A stretch of DNA of 64,000 nucleotides from Calliopsis andreniformis (lineage: Eukaryota; Arthropoda; Insecta; Hymenoptera; Andrenidae): positions 3,224,001-3,288,000 of the forward strand of contig NW_027480449.1 in NCBI RefSeq assembly GCF_051401765.1. The letters run 5' to 3'. Position 1 is the stretch's first letter. Every line of letters begins with the position of its first letter. The notes beneath the pieces were generated by a model. It saw nothing but the letters and a program-made list of their open reading frames with translations. It ran no database searches and was not told the origin of the DNA. Position numbers and translations under genes: made by a program. Shown one piece after another: positions 62,622-64,000 of the stretch.

Positions 62622-64000
62622 GAAAGCTCTGAAGTGAGGATATCTATTGAGGATTGATGATCGACAACTTATTGTTGAGCACTGAGTGCTGGAGGTTGAG
62701 GCTTCAGGATGAGGATTCAGGATTGTGGTTTGAGGACTGAGGATTGAGGATTGAGGATTGAGGATTGAGTATTGAGGATTGGGATTGAGGATTGAAGGTT
62801 GATGATTGGGTATTGAGGACTGAACATTGAGGATTGAGGATTGAGGATTGAGGATTGAGGATTGAGGATTGAAGATTGAATATTGATGAGTTGAAGATTG
62901 AGGAATTGAGGATTGAGGATTGAGGTTTGAGGATTGAAGATTGAGGATTGGGGACTGAGTGTTGAGGGTTGAGTGATGAGAATTGATGTTTGTGGATAGA
63001 GATTTGAAGATTGCAGATTGAGCATTGCGTATTGAAAGCTCTGAAGTGAGGATATTCTATTGAGGATTGAGGATTCGATAACTTATTGTTGAGCACTGAG
63101 TGCTGGAGGTTGATGATTCAGGATTGAGGATTCAGGATTGTGGTTTGAGGACTGAGGATTGAGGATTGAGGATTGAGGATTGAGGATTGAGGATTGAGGA
63201 TTGAGGGTGAGGACGGAGGATTGAAGAGAGAGGACTGAGTGTTGGGGTTTGAGTGTTGAGAATAGATTTTGAGGATTGAGGTTCGATTATTGAATATTGT
63301 GGATTGAGTATTGAACCGTGAGAATTCAGGATATTCTATTGAATATTGAGAATTGAGGATAGATGATTGAGTATTGAGGATTGATGGTTCAGGGTTGAGT
63401 ATTGAGGGTTGTGGATTGAGGACGAGGACAGAGGGTTGAGTATTGATGTTTGAGGTCTGAGGATTGAGGATTGAGGATTGAAGAATGAGGATTGAGGATT
63501 ATGGATTGAGGATAGAAGACTGAGTATTGAGGATTGAAGATTGAGGTTTGAGGATTGAAGATTGAGTATTGAGGATTGAAGATTGAGGATTGAGGATTGA
63601 GGATTGAGGATTGAGGATTGACGATGAGGGCTGAGGGTTGAGGATTGAGGTTTGAGGACTGAGGACTGAGGATTGAGGACTGAGAATTGAGGTTTGAGGA
63701 TTGAGGATTGAAGATTGAGGATTGGGGATTGAGGATTGAAGAATGAGGATTGAGGATTGAGGATTGAGGATTAAGGTATGAAGATTGAGGATTGAGGATC
63801 CAGGATTGAGGATTGAAGATTGAGTATTGAGGGTTGAAGATTGAGGATTGAGGATTGAGGATTGAGGATTGAGGATTGAGGATTGAAGATTGAGGATTGG
63901 GGACTGAGTGTTGAGGGTTGAGTGATGAGAATTGATGTTTGTGGATAGAGATTTGAAGATTGCAGATTGAATATTGCGTATTGAAAGATCTGAAGTGAGG
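62622..64000. repeat. A1-A2-B higher-order domain 6, cut by window end
   Basis: A1 62622, A2 63034, B 63313, A1 63983 (GAAAGATCTG, only its first 18 bases in the window). It matches 45700-47078 at an offset of 16922 bp. Single-base indels occur up to about 63074 and I see none beyond. Confidence 0.86.

Larger units (their letters stand above)
1..64000. repeat. Heptamer satellite array (TTGAGGA)n with higher-order structure
   Basis: The whole window consists of a 7-bp unit and its point variants, interrupted only by short diverged landmark blocks that themselves recur dozens of times. The array runs off both ends. The + strand is G/A/T-rich with C largely confined to landmark blocks and the GAGGACT variant; the canonical heptamer has 3 of 7 G+C. 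The + strand heptamer places a TGA in every frame every 21 bp, while the - strand has no stop in any frame, which produces long meaningless - strand open frames. No single-copy sequence was found. The type of organism (eukaryote) is inferred from array size and hierarchy. Confidence 0.97.

Noticed and set aside
265..63096. Many - strand open frames of 60 to 281 codons starting with similar peptides (MLNLQSSNLYPQ and others)
   Set aside because: They arise because the - strand heptamer lacks stops in all frames. They overlap in different frames, repeat with the satellite period, encode only ILNPQSS-type low-complexity sequence, and start at CAT trinucleotides in the leader or background. No domain, codon bias or gene context supports a protein.
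1..64000. Telomeric repeat
   Set aside because: The heptamer TTGAGGA differs at two positions from the plant-type TTTAGGG, and no canonical telomere repeat tract is present. The ordered headers and higher-order units are unlike telomeres. A subtelomeric position cannot be excluded.
1..64000. CRISPR array
   Set aside because: Direct repeats are 7 bp and contiguous, with no unique spacers of regular length, and the longer landmarks are spaced hundreds of bases apart by repeat DNA.
1..64000. Exact collapse or artificial duplication by the assembler as explanation of all large duplications
   Set aside because: Copies differ by scattered substitutions, heptamer gains and losses and private header variants, so most duplications appear real. 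Only the 58.4-63.1 kb stretch shows an error-like indel pattern.

Overview
The whole 64 kb window is one unbroken satellite array built from a 7-bp unit, (TTGAGGA)n on the + strand and (TCCTCAA)n on the - strand. I see no unique sequence, protein-coding gene, RNA gene, transposon or CRISPR array. An array of this length and hierarchy points to a eukaryotic genome (heterochromatin, pericentromere, subtelomere or a sex/B chromosome). The sequence gives no basis for naming the species.

Level 1 is the heptamer and its one-base variants (GAGTATT, GAAGATT, GAGGACT, GAGGGTT, GAGGTTT). Level 2 is a set of divergent landmark blocks spaced along the heptamer background: A headers (78 located, starting GAAAGCTCTGAAGTG; subtypes A1 with ATCGACAAC and A2 with ATCGATAAC), B headers (42 located, each with an EcoRI site), C headers (8 located), E blocks, a BamHI-containing D block, an F block and a leader that precedes each A header. 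The dominant higher-order unit is A1 -413 bp- A2 -279 bp- B -about 663/670 bp- next A1, so B headers recur every 1355 or 1362 bp. A second unit type is A-E-A, 530 to 594 bp long. A third, the 'M' unit, is A2-B-C-B, with C to B fixed at 266 bp.

Level 3 is a macro-cycle of [A1-A2-B]n, then an M unit, then an E-rich domain. M units start at 3347, 11626, 22383, 34541 and 47474, so the macro-period is 8279, 10757, 12158 and 12933 bp; shorter M variants start at 44101, 59197 and 61208. Layout: A1-A2-B at 1-3.3 kb; M 3.3-4.8; E domain 4.8-8.7; mixed 8.7-11.6; M 11.6-13.4; E domain 13.4-20.3; mixed 20.3-22.4; M 22.4-24.2; E domain 24.2-27.7; A1-A2-B 27.7-33.1; mixed 33.1-34.5; M 34.5-36.3; E domain 36.3-39.7; A1-A2-B 39.7-44.1; M' 44.1-45.7; A1-A2-B 45.7-47.5; M 47.5-49.3; E domain 49.3-52.7; A1-A2-B 52.7-59.2; M' 59.2-60.8; truncated M' 60.8-62.6; A1-A2-B 62.6 to the end.

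Long paralogous segments (offsets 2577, 7446, 10757, 12158, 12933, about 15096, 16922 and 27502 bp) show that the array grew by repeated multi-kilobase duplication as well as by heptamer slippage. Because 7 is not a multiple of 3, the - strand heptamer is open in all three frames and always encodes the heptapeptide ILNPQSS. This gives many spurious - strand open frames (up to 281 codons), while the + strand has a TGA in every frame every 21 bp. I do not annotate any of these as genes. The stretch from about 58.4 to 63.1 kb carries a cluster of single-base indels that may be assembly or read errors.
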